From positions 298,435 to 362,434 of the forward strand of contig NZ_JACKTL010000033.1 in assembly GCF_025822245.1 (NCBI RefSeq): a DNA stretch of 64,000 bases, given 5' to 3'. The notes beneath the pieces were generated by a model that worked only from the letters and a program-made list of their open reading frames with translations, made no database searches and was not told the DNA's origin. The translations under genes and the position numbers were made by a program. Within the stretch, counting starts at the first letter, position 1, and each line of letters starts with the position of its first letter. Positions 11,739 to 20,722 of the stretch are shown here, piece by piece. The stretch comes from Mycolicibacterium hodleri. Its GTDB lineage: Bacteria > Actinomycetota > Actinomycetes > Mycobacteriales > Mycobacteriaceae.

Positions 11739-11846
11739 GTTCGCGTAGCAACCCCCGCCAAACGTCTGTATGAGCGCAAGGGCTTTCACGGCGTCGGCCA
11801 GGGCAACGGACCGCTGGGATTGGCGCTGATCAAAGATCTCCGATGA
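11739..11846 (+). pseudogene. C-terminal remnant of a GNAT acetyltransferase
   Basis: The stretch reads VRVATPAKRLYERKGFHGVG and on to a TGA. AxxLYERxGF is the signature last helix/strand of GNAT N-acetyltransferases. Nothing upstream in the same frame resembles the acetyl-CoA-binding part, so this is a broken gene end. It overlaps the 3' end of the opposing nitrilase gene by 17 bp. Confidence 0.55.
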
Positions 11847-12726
11847 CGACGGAGGAGTACTGGCGGTGCACGGCCGGGTTAGTGTGACCGTCCCAGCCAC
11901 GTGGATCGAACGGACGTGAGTGGGCGTCGATGGTGGTGACGACCAGCCCGACCTCGTGGGGATTGGCCGCGGAGAGCAGTGCGCCGTCGGGGTCGACGAT
12001 TCGGCTGCTGCCCAACGCGGCGCGTCCGTGCTGTCGTCCGGCAATATCGGCGATGACCACAGACACCGTGTTGTCGACCGCCCGTGCTATGGGAAGAGTT
12101 TCACTTCTGGTGCGTAACCGGTTGTCCAGCGGTGCGTTTCGAAGATGGCCGCTGTTGGTGGGAACGAAAATGACCGTCGCTCCCTTGCTGGCAAGGATCC
12201 GCGCCGGCTCGACGTACCAGAGATCGTTGCAGATCATGACGCCCACGACGGTGCCACGGAAGGCGATGACCGGCAGTTCCGTGCCGGCGCGGATGACGGT
12301 CCGGTAGCCCGGATAGACCTTGCGGTAGACGGCCTGCACGGCTCCATCAGCGAGGAAGGCTGCCGAGTTGTACAGCTGGCCGTCGTCGGCGCGTTCGGTG
12401 AAGCCAACGACGCTGGCGACCGGCGAGGACGTCAACGGCGTGAGCAGTCGGCGAAGTTCTTTCACACTGACTGCGACATCGTGGGGACTTTGACCGTCCG
12501 CCTCGTGGGCCAGTCCGCCCAGAATTGCCTCTGGGCAACACATGAGGTCAACGCCAAGGCGCTCGCACTGGGTGAGTTGCTCCCTGATCAGCTCCACGGC
12601 GTCCATTGAGCCGAACGGCAGATACGGGCCCTGGTACGCCGCGACCTTCACCCGTTGCAGTGTTCCACCCGATGGGGCGGGGCTGGGTCCGATGGCGGCG
12701 TCAGCGTCGGCGCACGCAGTGGGCAT
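11830..12726 (-). CDS. Carbon-nitrogen hydrolase (nitrilase superfamily)
   Basis: A 298-residue amidase/nitrilase-fold enzyme that hydrolyses a non-peptide C-N bond. The Glu-Lys-Cys triad is visible: Glu in CCPEAILGG, Lys in VYRKVYPGYR, Cys in GVMICNDLWYVE. The C-terminal part has SSRIVDPDGALL and FDPRGWDGHTN. ATG at 12726 (MPTACADAD) has no good ribosome-binding site. GTG at 12651 (MKVAAYQGPYLPF) is an alternative that starts at the domain. Substrate unknown. A decayed paralogue lies at 25448-25710. It diverges from the proline iminopeptidase gene. Confidence 0.85.
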   Translation of the reverse strand: MPTACADADAAIGPSPAPSGGTLQRVKVAAYQGPYLPFGSMDAVELIREQLTQCERLGVDLMCCPEAILGGLAHEADGQSPHDVAVSVKELRRLLTPLTSSPVASVVGFTERADDGQLYNSAAFLADGAVQAVYRKVYPGYRTVIRAGTELPVIAFRGTVVGVMICNDLWYVEPARILASKGATVIFVPTNSGHLRNAPLDNRLRTRSETLPIARAVDNTVSVVIADIAGRQHGRAALGSSRIVDPDGALLSAANPHEVGLVVTTIDAHSRPFDPRGWDGHTNPAVHRQYSSVVIGDL

Positions 12727-12844
12727 TTGTTCAATTTCTATAATTCGTCCGTGCGTCTCGTTTGGTAGAGAATCGAGGTCGATCAGTTCCTGTCTCGATT
12801 CTTCGCGGCGCTGGGGACATGGGCCGTCGGTAGCGTGGTCGGTT

Positions 12845-13822
12845 GTGTCTGAACGCCGACCGTTTCCCGAGCCGCAGGTATACGACCACGGGCTGCTCGA
12901 CGTCGGTGAGGGCAACCTCGTGTACTGGGAGGCCAGGGGCAAACCTCGTGGTCGGCCGGTCCTGGTCGTGCACGGTGGACCTGGATCCGGCAGACCACGG
13001 CGCGGCCACAAGGGGTTCGACCCGGAGGCATTTCAGGTCGTGCTGTTCGACCAACGTGGCTGCGGGAGCAGCACGCCTCACGCCAGTGACCCGGCAACGG
13101 TCATGGCGCACAACACCACCGAGCACCTGCTCGCCGACATCGAAGCATTACGCGAGCACCTGGGCGTCGACCGATGGCTGCTCTACGGCGGCTCCTGGGC
13201 GTCGACGCTGATCCTGGCCTACGCCCAACGCCACCCCGACCGGGTCCTCGGCATCATCCTCATTGGGGTCACCATGACCCGGCCCCGAGAGATCGACTGG
13301 CTCTACGGTGGGGTGCGTCTTCTGTTCCCGGCCGAATGGGAACGCTTCCGCGCTGGGGTACCCGAGCCTCACCGCGACGGGAACCTCGTCGAGGCCTACC
13401 GACAGCTGATGGAGAACCCCGACATCGCCGTGCGGCAACAGGCTGCCCACGATTGGTGCACGTGGGAAGACGCCGTCATTTCCCACGAAACCTTGGGCAG
13501 CCCGGGTCAGTACGGTGCCAAGCCCGACGCCGCGAAACTGGCGTTCGTGCGGATCTGCACGCACTACTTCGCCCACCACGCGTGGCTCCAGGACGGTCAG
13601 TTGCTGCGGGACGTGCACCGCCTGAGGGGAATCCCCGCAGTGTTGATCCACGGGCGACTGGACCTGTCCGGTCCGCTGCTCACCGCATGGGAACTGGCTC
13701 AAGCCTGGCCGGACGCCGAGTTGCGAATCATTGAGGACACCGGCCACACCGGCAGCCCCGCCATGGGCGCCGCGGTCATCGACGCCATCGCCAGGTTCCA
13801 CCCGACGCGTTCTCACTACTAG
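12845..13822 (+). CDS. pip: Proline iminopeptidase (alpha/beta hydrolase, S33)
   Basis: A 325-residue alpha/beta hydrolase that removes N-terminal proline from peptides. The oxyanion motif is VVHGGPGSGRPRRG, the family block is FDQRGCGSSTPHA, the nucleophile elbow is LLYGGSWAS (GxSxx), the acid is in HGRLDLSGP and the His in EDTGHTGS. GTG at 12845 (MSERRPFPEPQVYDHG) gives the usual length. The gene is divergent from the nitrilase with 118 bp between them. Confidence 0.88.
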   Translation: MSERRPFPEPQVYDHGLLDVGEGNLVYWEARGKPRGRPVLVVHGGPGSGRPRRGHKGFDPEAFQVVLFDQRGCGSSTPHASDPATVMAHNTTEHLLADIEALREHLGVDRWLLYGGSWASTLILAYAQRHPDRVLGIILIGVTMTRPREIDWLYGGVRLLFPAEWERFRAGVPEPHRDGNLVEAYRQLMENPDIAVRQQAAHDWCTWEDAVISHETLGSPGQYGAKPDAAKLAFVRICTHYFAHHAWLQDGQLLRDVHRLRGIPAVLIHGRLDLSGPLLTAWELAQAWPDAELRIIEDTGHTGSPAMGAAVIDAIARFHPTRSHY

Positions 13823-13893
13823 CCGGGTGTGGTCGAGCACCGCAAGCCTTTCGACGATGCCGCTGATGAGAACTCGGCGACGCCGCGTTCGTT

Positions 13894-14487
13894 TCATGAC
13901 TTGACGGGGGGCGCTGGTAGCCCGTGCTCGAGCAGATCGAAGATCGCATGCAAGGCTGTACGCGGATCGGGTTCGTCACCGACGAATTGAGGGATCTCCA
14001 GCACGTAACGGGCGGCGGCGCGCGCCGTCACATCGCTTGGCGGAAGCGCCAATTCGGCCGCAATGGCTTCAGCGAGAGGCGCCTCGCAACGGATCCAGAG
14101 CTTTCGCGAGTACTCCCTCAAGGCGGGCGTTCCCATGATCAGTTCAGTGCGCCGTCGGAACAGCTTGGACGGATGCTGCTCGAATGGTCCCCGCCCAGCC
14201 ATGAAGTCCCGCAGCGCAGCGATCACCGAGACGCCCTCCGGTCGGTCGTGGACGGCGCCGAGCAGGCTCTCTCGTCGCTCCACACCGTCGTCGAACATCA
14301 CCGCCGGCTTCCCGTCGGGAACGTGCTTGAACAGGGTGGGCACCGAGACGTCGACCTCGTCGGCAATGTCCTTGACCGCCACGGCGTCATAACCTCGGGC
14401 CAAGAACAACCGCTCGGCGGCCTCGGAGAGAGCACGACGCGTCTGGGCGTTCTTTCGCTCACGACGCCCGAGCGGCTCGGTGGTCAT
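13894..14487 (-). CDS. TetR-family repressor
   Basis: A 197-residue regulator. The N-terminal helix-turn-helix (about 15-60) reads RRALSEAAERLFLARGYDAVAVKDIADEVDVSVPTLFKHVP in segments, typical of TetR DNA-binding domains. The rest is the helical ligand domain. ATG at 14487 (MTTEPLGRRERKNAQ) has a GGTGAGG ribosome-binding site; the upstream ATG at 14508 has none. It is divergent from an FAD monooxygenase gene and, by TetR convention, probably represses that gene and itself through the repeats at 14523-14552. Confidence 0.9.
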   Translation of the reverse strand: MTTEPLGRRERKNAQTRRALSEAAERLFLARGYDAVAVKDIADEVDVSVPTLFKHVPDGKPAVMFDDGVERRESLLGAVHDRPEGVSVIAALRDFMAGRGPFEQHPSKLFRRRTELIMGTPALREYSRKLWIRCEAPLAEAIAAELALPPSDVTARAAARYVLEIPQFVGDEPDPRTALHAIFDLLEHGLPAPPVKS

Positions 14488-14522
14488 CGCCTCACCATAC
14501 CGCTCCATGCAACTTGCTCATT

Positions 14523-14552
14523 AACATTAGTGGATATATAACGTTAGTGGAT
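14523..14552. promoter_or_regulatory. Divergent promoter/operator with 13-bp direct repeats
   Basis: AACATTAGTGGAT (14523-14535) and AACGTTAGTGGAT (14540-14552) are direct repeats with starts 17 bp apart, in an AT-rich island between the TetR gene and the monooxygenase gene. They overlap the likely -10 regions and are the natural binding sites for the adjacent TetR protein. Repeat identity is seen directly; the binding role is inferred. Confidence 0.65.
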
Positions 14553-14573
14553 TAAGGTATCGAAGGGACACAC

Positions 14574-16553
14574 ATGGTTGACACATCCGCTGAAGAAACA
14601 GCCGTTCTCGTCGTCGGTGGCAGCCTGGTGGGGCTGACAGCGGCGGTCTTCCTTGCATCGCAGGGGGTTTCGACGGTCCTCGTCGAGCGGCACTCAGGCA
14701 GCGCTCTGCATCCGCGCGCCATTGGCTACACCACCCGGACGATGGAGCTGTTTCGCAGCGTGGGGATCGAGCTACCACCAAGCACGCAGGGTGGCCCCCC
14801 ACGGCGCGCTCGAGTCGAGAGTCTCACGGGTTCTTGGTTCGAGGAATACCCCTGGTCGCCAACAGAATTCAGCGCCTCGAACGCAAGCGACCACTCACCG
14901 GCCCACGCCAGTGCGATCGCCCAGGACGCCTTGGAGCCCATCCTGCGGCATCGCGCCGTAGAACTCGGCGCAGACCTCCGGCTGGGTACTGAACTCGTGT
15001 CCTTCCAAGACGACGAAGGTGGAGTCACCGTCACGCTGCGCAGGCGGGCCGACGGCAGCGAATATCACGTCAAGGCCGATTATCTGATTGCAGCAGATGG
15101 GGCCAAAAGCTCTGTCCGGGACGCGTTGCGCATCGGCCGCACCGGCCGGGGACAGTTGTCGGTGCGGCGCAGCATCCTGTTTAGCGCGCCGGAACTCGAA
15201 CAGCATCTGCGTCACGGCATCGTGCAATTCGAGATCGAGCAAGACGGATTCGACGCCTTTCTGACGACCTACTCCGACGGTCGCTGGGTGCTGATGCTCA
15301 ACGATGACCGCGACCGCAGCGAAGACGAACAATGCGACGCGATCCGCCGCGCCACCGGAATGGACGACCTGGTGATCGACCTGATCACCACGGGGCGCTG
15401 GGAGTTGTCGGCGCTCATCGCCGATCACTTCAGTTGCGGGCGGGTGTTTCTCGTCGGCGACGCCGCACATCAGCTCCCTCCCAACCGCGGCGGATACGGT
15501 GCGAACACCGGGATAGGTGATGCGCACAATCTGGCCTGGAAAATCGCTGCGGTTCTCGAAGGCCGCAGCGAGGCGCGTCTCCTGGACACCTATGACGCAG
15601 AGCGACGGCCCGTCGCGTGGCTGCGTCACAACCAGATCTTCGCCCACGACGACTACAAGGCGTACGGCGACGCGTCTGCGCCAGCAGAAGAGATCATCGA
15701 CGACGTCGCGATGGAACTCGGCCAGCTCTACCGTTCTGCGGCACTCCCCGATGTCGGCCCGGAGCTGCCCGCAGCCCGGACACCAGACGAGTGGACCGGG
15801 CAACCCGGCACGCGGGCGCCGCACGTGTGGATCGACCGGCACCGCTCGACGCTCGACGCATTCGGGTCCCGCTGGACATTGGTGACCGGTTCCGAGACGT
15901 GGCGCAGCGCCACCGACGACGTCACACGCAATCTCGGCATCCAGGTTGAGATCCTTTGTGTGGCAACTGAATCGGAGGTGTCTCGGACTGTGGCCGCCGC
16001 GTACGGGCTAGGCGCCGGCGGCGCGGCCCTGGTCCGACCCGACGGCTACGTCGCCTGGCGTGCCGTGACGGCGCCGACCAGTCGCACAGCAGCGCTCACG
16101 GCCGCGTTGACGGCCGCCGCGATGGCCGTTCCCCGACCGTCCGCTTGGGACGACCACGCTGCCATCGTCGACCTCACCGCCCGCTACGCCGACGCCATCA
16201 ACCGTGGCTGGAAGGACAAGACCGTTCAACCCGAGCTGATCCCACAGATCTTCACCACCGACGGCACGTTCCTTCACCCGGGTACGCCGCCGACAAAGGG
16301 GGCAGCCGCGATCGCGGCCGCCCTGCCAGAAGCCACGGCGCACGTGCCCTTCGCGATGCACGCATTCCTCAACCCCGTGCTCGTCATCGACGGTGACACC
16401 GCTGCCGGCGAGTGGTTGATGTGGCTCGCCGCCAGCGGCGACGACGACCCCCGCGCCGCGTACCTCGGCGCCGACATCGGCTACGCACGTACCGCCGAGG
16501 GGTGGCGCATCCAATCGATCTCCATCACACCGGGAATTCGCCTACCGGCATGA
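14574..16553 (+). CDS. FAD-dependent aromatic monooxygenase with C-terminal SnoaL-like domain
   Basis: A 659-residue flavoprotein of the PheA/TfdB/RdmE class of aromatic-ring hydroxylases. The dinucleotide fold begins VLVVGGSLVGLTAAVFLASQG. The second FAD motif is GRVFLVGDAAHQLPPNRGGYG (about 295-318), followed by NTGIGDAHNLAWKIAAVL. After the usual thioredoxin-like C-terminal domain (about 390-510), an extra part of about 135 residues (WDDHAAIVDLTARYADAINRG...) looks like a SnoaL/NTF2 fold. That fusion is uncommon. The ATG has a GAAGGG ribosome-binding site. The gene is divergent from its likely TetR repressor. The substrate is probably an aromatic or polyketide-like compound, not determined here. 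Confidence 0.88.
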   Translation: MVDTSAEETAVLVVGGSLVGLTAAVFLASQGVSTVLVERHSGSALHPRAIGYTTRTMELFRSVGIELPPSTQGGPPRRARVESLTGSWFEEYPWSPTEFSASNASDHSPAHASAIAQDALEPILRHRAVELGADLRLGTELVSFQDDEGGVTVTLRRRADGSEYHVKADYLIAADGAKSSVRDALRIGRTGRGQLSVRRSILFSAPELEQHLRHGIVQFEIEQDGFDAFLTTYSDGRWVLMLNDDRDRSEDEQCDAIRRATGMDDLVIDLITTGRWELSALIADHFSCGRVFLVGDAAHQLPPNRGGYGANTGIGDAHNLAWKIAAVLEGRSEARLLDTYDAERRPVAWLRHNQIFAHDDYKAYGDASAPAEEIIDDVAMELGQLYRSAALPDVGPELPAARTPDEWTGQPGTRAPHVWIDRHRSTLDAFGSRWTLVTGSETWRSATDDVTRNLGIQVEILCVATESEVSRTVAAAYGLGAGGAALVRPDGYVAWRAVTAPTSRTAALTAALTAAAMAVPRPSAWDDHAAIVDLTARYADAINRGWKDKTVQPELIPQIFTTDGTFLHPGTPPTKGAAAIAAALPEATAHVPFAMHAFLNPVLVIDGDTAAGEWLMWLAASGDDDPRAAYLGADIGYARTAEGWRIQSISITPGIRLPA

Positions 16554-16570
16554 GCTAGCCGCGACCGCGA

Positions 16571-16593
16571 ATCCTCACGCCCACGGTGAGGAT
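16571..16593 (+). terminator. Hairpin downstream of the monooxygenase gene
   Basis: ATCCTCAC (16571-16578) and GTGAGGAT (16586-16593) form a perfect 8-bp stem with a 7-nt loop, 18 bp after the monooxygenase stop. There is no T tract, so this may be a mycobacterial-style terminator or an mRNA-stabilising hairpin. Confidence 0.4.
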
Positions 16594-16695
16594 CGACATG
16601 CGCGTAATGCGACCTTGCGTGGCGCGCACGGAGGCCGCCGCCGCCGAGAAGACCCAGCTGGGACGTGATCGGCGCGCGACTCTAGGGTCGTCGGC

Positions 16696-18126
16696 GTGGA
16701 GAACACGCAATCCCTGAACCGTCTCGACCGCTTCTTCGAGATCACCGCGCGGCAGTCGACCGTCGGCACCGAGATCCGCGGCGGCTTGGTCACCTTCATC
16801 GCGATGGCCTACATCATCGTGTTGAACCCGATCATCCTGTCCAGCTCGGCGGACGTGGCAGGCAACCGACTGGACTTCGCGCAGGTGTCGGCCACCACGT
16901 CGCTGGCGGCGGGCGTCATGACGATCCTGTTCGGCGTCATCGCGCGGCTGCCCTTCGCATTCGCAGCGGGCCTCGGCATCAACTCGTTCCTCGCGACGAC
17001 GGTGGTCGGCTCGGTCACCTGGCCCGAGGCCATGGGTCTGGTCGTGATCAACGGCGTCATCATCGTGATCCTGGCGGCGACCGGACTGCGCAGGCTGGTC
17101 TTCGACGCCGTGCCGATGGAACTCAAGCTCGCGATCACGGCGGGCATCGGGTTGTTCATCCTGTTCATCGGTCTGGTCGACGCGGGCTTCGTCGGAGCCA
17201 CCGGCGTGCCGTCCCCACCGGTCGGGCTGGGCAGCCGTGGCGCCGGATCGATCAGCACCGTGCCCGTCCTGGTGTTCGTTTTCACCCTGCTGCTGACCGG
17301 CGTGCTGGTGGTCCGGAAGGTCCGCGGCGGCATCCTGATCGGCCTCGTCACGGGTACGCTGCTCGCCGTCGTCATCGAGGCCATCTGGCACTTGGGCTCG
17401 GCGGTCGACAAGCCCGGCGGGTGGAGCCTGTCGGTGCCGACGCTGTCGGGGTCGCCGTTCGCGTTACCAGACCTGTCGCTGGTCGGCGCGTTCACGCTGA
17501 ACAGCTTCGGCCGCATCGGCGTGCTGGCGGCCGTGATGCTGGTGTTCACGTTGGTGTTCGCGAACTTCTTCGACGCCATGGGCACGCTCACCGGGCTGTC
17601 GCGCGAGGCCGGGCTGTCCGACGAGAAGGGCAACTTCCCCCGGCTGAAGGCGTCGCTGATCGTCGAGGGCGCCGGTGCGGCCGTCGGCGGCGCGACGTCG
17701 GCGTCGTCGAACACCGTCTTCATCGAGTCCGGCGCGGGCGTCGAGGAGGGCGCGCGCACCGGCCTGGCCAACGTGGTCACCGGCGTGCTGTTCCTGGCCG
17801 CGATGTTCATTTCGCCGCTCGCGTCGATCGTGCCGACGGAGGTGGCCGCCGCGGCGCTGGTCGTCGTCGGCGTGATGATGGTGTCGCAGCTGCGTCACAT
17901 CGACGTCTCCGAGTTCTCGGTCGCCATGCCGGTAGTGCTCACCGTCGCCGCGATGCCGTTCACCTACTCGATCGCCAACGGCATCGGGATCGGATTCATC
18001 GCGTGGGTGGTGACGCGGTCCGCGACCGGCAAGGTCCGCGAGATCAGCCCGCTGCTGTGGATCGTGACGGCCGGGTTCGTCGTCTACTTCGCCCGCGGCT
18101 GGCTCGAGACGCTGATCGGGCTCTGA
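16696..18126 (+). CDS. NCS2-family purine permease (AzgA/GhxP-like)
   Basis: A 476-residue transporter with about 12-14 TM segments that imports hypoxanthine/guanine/adenine-type bases with protons. The N-terminus NRLDRFFEITARQSTVGTEI is typical of the AzgA branch. Transport motifs are visible: FAFAAGLGINSFLATTV, NFFDAMGTLTGLSREAG and GATSASSNTVFIESGAGVEEGARTG. GTG at 16696 starts the homology. No purine enzyme is adjacent, and I see no purine riboswitch in the 142 bp upstream. Confidence 0.9.
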   Translation: MENTQSLNRLDRFFEITARQSTVGTEIRGGLVTFIAMAYIIVLNPIILSSSADVAGNRLDFAQVSATTSLAAGVMTILFGVIARLPFAFAAGLGINSFLATTVVGSVTWPEAMGLVVINGVIIVILAATGLRRLVFDAVPMELKLAITAGIGLFILFIGLVDAGFVGATGVPSPPVGLGSRGAGSISTVPVLVFVFTLLLTGVLVVRKVRGGILIGLVTGTLLAVVIEAIWHLGSAVDKPGGWSLSVPTLSGSPFALPDLSLVGAFTLNSFGRIGVLAAVMLVFTLVFANFFDAMGTLTGLSREAGLSDEKGNFPRLKASLIVEGAGAAVGGATSASSNTVFIESGAGVEEGARTGLANVVTGVLFLAAMFISPLASIVPTEVAAAALVVVGVMMVSQLRHIDVSEFSVAMPVVLTVAAMPFTYSIANGIGIGFIAWVVTRSATGKVREISPLLWIVTAGFVVYFARGWLETLIGL

Positions 18127-18408
18127 GACGTTCGCGGTTCCCCGCTGACCGCCTCGACGACGCCACCGGTCGAGCGCGCGGTCAGCGCGCAGCGAATCCT
18201 GTTGGCCAGCCGGCAGATCGTGTCTCACTCGTGCGAGCTGTGCGTCGCACTGCTCTGGGGCACGGAGCTCTTCGGCATCGGCTCAGTATCGAGCGCACTG
18301 CCCTTCGTCGTCCGGTGTCGTCACAGGCCTGAAGGGCCGACACCACGAGTCGACCGGACATGCCCCTGGGATGCGTCGGTTCCTCGACGGTCGAGTTAGC
18401 ATCCGCCC

Positions 18409-18954
18409 ATGGCGATCGACGTGTCGTTGCGTTCGGCGACCGACGACCAGGTGCGGACGGCTACCCGGTGGTCTGGCGGACTGTGGCTGGCGGCAACAGT
18501 GGGGATGCTCTGTCTGGAGCGCGCTATGCACGCGACGGGCGGTCCGGGGATCATCGCGTTCGAGTTGGCCGGCAGCGAGCGCCGCGTGACCTACATCCTC
18601 GACAGCTGGGGCCCAAAGGGTGTCGCGGCTGCACGTGCGTCACTGCGGCTCGACTTCGGTTACATGTGCACCTACGGCGTGTTCGCGGCGCTGCTCGCAG
18701 AAGGTGCCGAACGTCGGCTCGCACGCCGTCGGTCGAAGGTCCGACTAGCCCGGTGGGCGCAGGTTGCGTGCTTGGCGGCGGTGGCCGCCGATGCACGCGA
18801 AGGCGTGGCGCTGTTGAACATCCTGCACGGCCGGGACCGGCAGGCGCACGCAACCCGGGCCCGCCGGGCGGCGCTGACGAAGTTCGGACTGCTGTCTGCC
18901 GTCCTTCTGTATTGGGCGATCTCGCATGCCCCCGAACGGCACTCGGGGTCCTGA
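18409..18954 (+). CDS. Unrecognised membrane protein
   Basis: A 181-residue protein that I cannot assign. Three or four hydrophobic stretches are visible (about 25-40, 84-100, 118-132 and 163-178), separated by Arg-rich loops such as RRLARRRSKVRLARW. ATG at 18409 gives the full hydrophobic N-terminus. The cupin gene follows after only 3 bp, so the two are probably cotranscribed. The 282 bp upstream back to the permease hold nothing I can support. Confidence 0.65.
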   Translation: MAIDVSLRSATDDQVRTATRWSGGLWLAATVGMLCLERAMHATGGPGIIAFELAGSERRVTYILDSWGPKGVAAARASLRLDFGYMCTYGVFAALLAEGAERRLARRRSKVRLARWAQVACLAAVAADAREGVALLNILHGRDRQAHATRARRAALTKFGLLSAVLLYWAISHAPERHSGS

Positions 18955-18957
18955 CCG

Positions 18958-19368
18958 ATGGGCTCTGACATCTCCATCGCGGCCGTCGGCGACGCGACCG
19001 TCCTGCGTCGGCCAGGAAAGGAGTCGGTCCAGATCCTCTGGCCCGAGAACGCGCCGGACGCACAGATGACGATCACCCGCGTCACGATGCAGCCGGGCGC
19101 CGTGTCGCCACCTCACGTCCACCAGCACTCCGAACAGGTCTGGATCGTCGAGAAGGGCTCGGCGACAATGCTGTTCGCCGACGGATCCACCACGGCGATC
19201 GGGGCTGGCCAGGTCGTGAGGACGCCCGCGGGTGTGTCGCATGGAGTCGAGAACAGCAGCTCCGCGGAGTTCTGCTATCTGAGCGTCACCAGTCCACCGG
19301 AGGACTTCACCAGGCACTACGACCAGCCCGTGCCGCCGCCGTCGACGATCACACCAGCATGCCGGTGA
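18958..19368 (+). CDS. Small cupin-domain protein
   Basis: A 136-residue single-cupin protein. Motif 1 is PHVHQHSEQVWIVEKG, with metal-ligand histidines and glutamate; motif 2 is VVRTPAGVSHGVEN. Such proteins bind a metal ion and act as small dioxygenases, isomerases or sensors; the role here is unknown. It starts 3 bp after the preceding membrane-protein gene, and its 3' end overlaps the opposing acyltransferase gene by 20 bp. Confidence 0.85.
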   Translation: MGSDISIAAVGDATVLRRPGKESVQILWPENAPDAQMTITRVTMQPGAVSPPHVHQHSEQVWIVEKGSATMLFADGSTTAIGAGQVVRTPAGVSHGVENSSSAEFCYLSVTSPPEDFTRHYDQPVPPPSTITPACR

Positions 19369-20722
19369 GCCCAAGCTCGTCCAGCGCGGTGCCAATCGTC
19401 GCCCGTAGCCATTCCTTGGTGTTGGGTGCGCCGGGTTGGTATCCCACGACGGTCATGCTGACCTTCCCGGCGAGCCGGCCACTTACGACGGTGAGAACCC
19501 CGCGGCGCTCCTCGAGCACACGGCGGGTGACGTGTTGGTCGACCCCGCGCATGATCACCACGTCAGCCGGCGTTCCGTCGAGGCGGGTCACGTCATCGGG
19601 GAGGTCGCCGACGTTCGAGCACGACACGGGCTCAGACGTGAACCCGAACGCCAGATCGGCGGTGCGCCTCACGGCGGCCTTGGGGATGAAGGGCGTCAGT
19701 GGCAAGAGGGCAAGAGCCTCGTCGGGTCTTTCGCGCACCACCTTCAGCGCTTCTCGAATTGCCGTGCGCGTGTCACCCAGATCGGTCGTGACGTTCGCGG
19801 GGTCGATGCGCAGGTAGGCCAATTTCACCGCGTTGGCCCGGGTGTCGTCCAACGTGCGGTCGTTGATGGGAACGATGAGTCCGACCGTTCCGTCGTCGGC
19901 CAGTCCGCGTCCCTGGTGCACGGCCAGCCTGGCGCACAGCGCTGCGAGCAGCGCATGGCTGTTGCCACCAAGGGCGGCCGCCCGTGCGTCCCACTGCTCG
20001 ATCGGAATGATCACCGCGACGGCAGGAGCGGTCACTGCGGCATCTGCCTGAGCGCCCTCGAACACCCTCGGCGCGGTCGTGCCCGCCGCCGACGAATTCT
20101 TCCGATGGCGCCAGAGGAAGCGAGCGGCGGCGGCCACGGTGCGCACGAGTTCGGGAACGTCGTGCACGGTCTGGCGCAGATCTGCGGCGACCGCCCGGAA
20201 CCAGGTCCGCGCGCGCGGCGGGGGATAGCCCAGGTTGCGGCGGGTCCCCAGCACGGCCTCGTAGACGGTCAGCAGGGCCCCGCCACCGTCGGCCACGCAG
20301 TGTGACCCCACCAAACTCACGGCTGTCGCGCCGTCGGTCATCGGCAGCACGCTCATGTGCCAGGACGGTCCGAACTGGGGATCAATCGGCAGCTGTGCGC
20401 ATTCGTCGATCCAGTCGCTGAGCTCGGTTCGGGAACGCGATTGCGGTGCGATGCGCAAGGGTGCGGCCGGGCCCACCGAGGTGATCCAGCGGTGACGGCC
20501 GAAGGGTATGACGGACGGCTCGATGAGCCGGCCCGCCATGCCGTACCCCATGTCCCGGTGAAAGCGCCGCACCCCGTCTAGGCCAATCTCGTGTTCGTAC
20601 ACCCAGACGATTTGCGTCACCGCGGAATGACCGGTTGCGCGCAGCCCCAGGAACAAGGCTTGGTCGACGAAGTCGAGCAGATTGTCGGGCTTGGCGCCCG
20701 CCTGCGTCCGGGTGTTGAACAT
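19349..20722 (-). CDS. WS/DGAT-like acyltransferase (condensation fold)
   Basis: A 457-residue protein resembling wax ester synthase/diacylglycerol acyltransferases and related condensation-fold enzymes. The active-site motif is SHCVADGGGALL (an HxxxDG variant), and the N-terminus FVDQALFLGLRATG resembles the start of WS/DGAT proteins. Late motifs NVGDLPDD and GVDQHVTRRVLEERRG fit the second lobe. ATG at 20722 has a GGGAGG ribosome-binding site; 39 further open codons upstream are not needed. It likely moves an acyl chain onto a lipid or polyketide alcohol. It is not a textbook HHxxxDG enzyme, so the substrate class is open. Confidence 0.7.
   Translation of the reverse strand: MFNTRTQAGAKPDNLLDFVDQALFLGLRATGHSAVTQIVWVYEHEIGLDGVRRFHRDMGYGMAGRLIEPSVIPFGRHRWITSVGPAAPLRIAPQSRSRTELSDWIDECAQLPIDPQFGPSWHMSVLPMTDGATAVSLVGSHCVADGGGALLTVYEAVLGTRRNLGYPPPRARTWFRAVAADLRQTVHDVPELVRTVAAAARFLWRHRKNSSAAGTTAPRVFEGAQADAAVTAPAVAVIIPIEQWDARAAALGGNSHALLAALCARLAVHQGRGLADDGTVGLIVPINDRTLDDTRANAVKLAYLRIDPANVTTDLGDTRTAIREALKVVRERPDEALALLPLTPFIPKAAVRRTADLAFGFTSEPVSCSNVGDLPDDVTRLDGTPADVVIMRGVDQHVTRRVLEERRGVLTVVSGRLAGKVSMTVVGYQPGAPNTKEWLRATIGTALDELGLTGMLV

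Noticed and set aside
13148..13897. A 249-codon minus-strand frame opposite the proline iminopeptidase gene
   Set aside because: It is the antisense image of a well-supported alpha/beta hydrolase gene, with no motif of its own.
16555..17391. A 278-codon Asp/Arg/His/Gln-rich minus-strand frame
   Set aside because: Repetitive charged composition typical of the antisense frame of a membrane-protein gene (the NCS2 permease).
18127..18408. Possible remnant gene between the NCS2 permease and the membrane protein
   Set aside because: One frame (ILLASRQIVSHSCELC...) looks faintly helical but I could not match it to any family.
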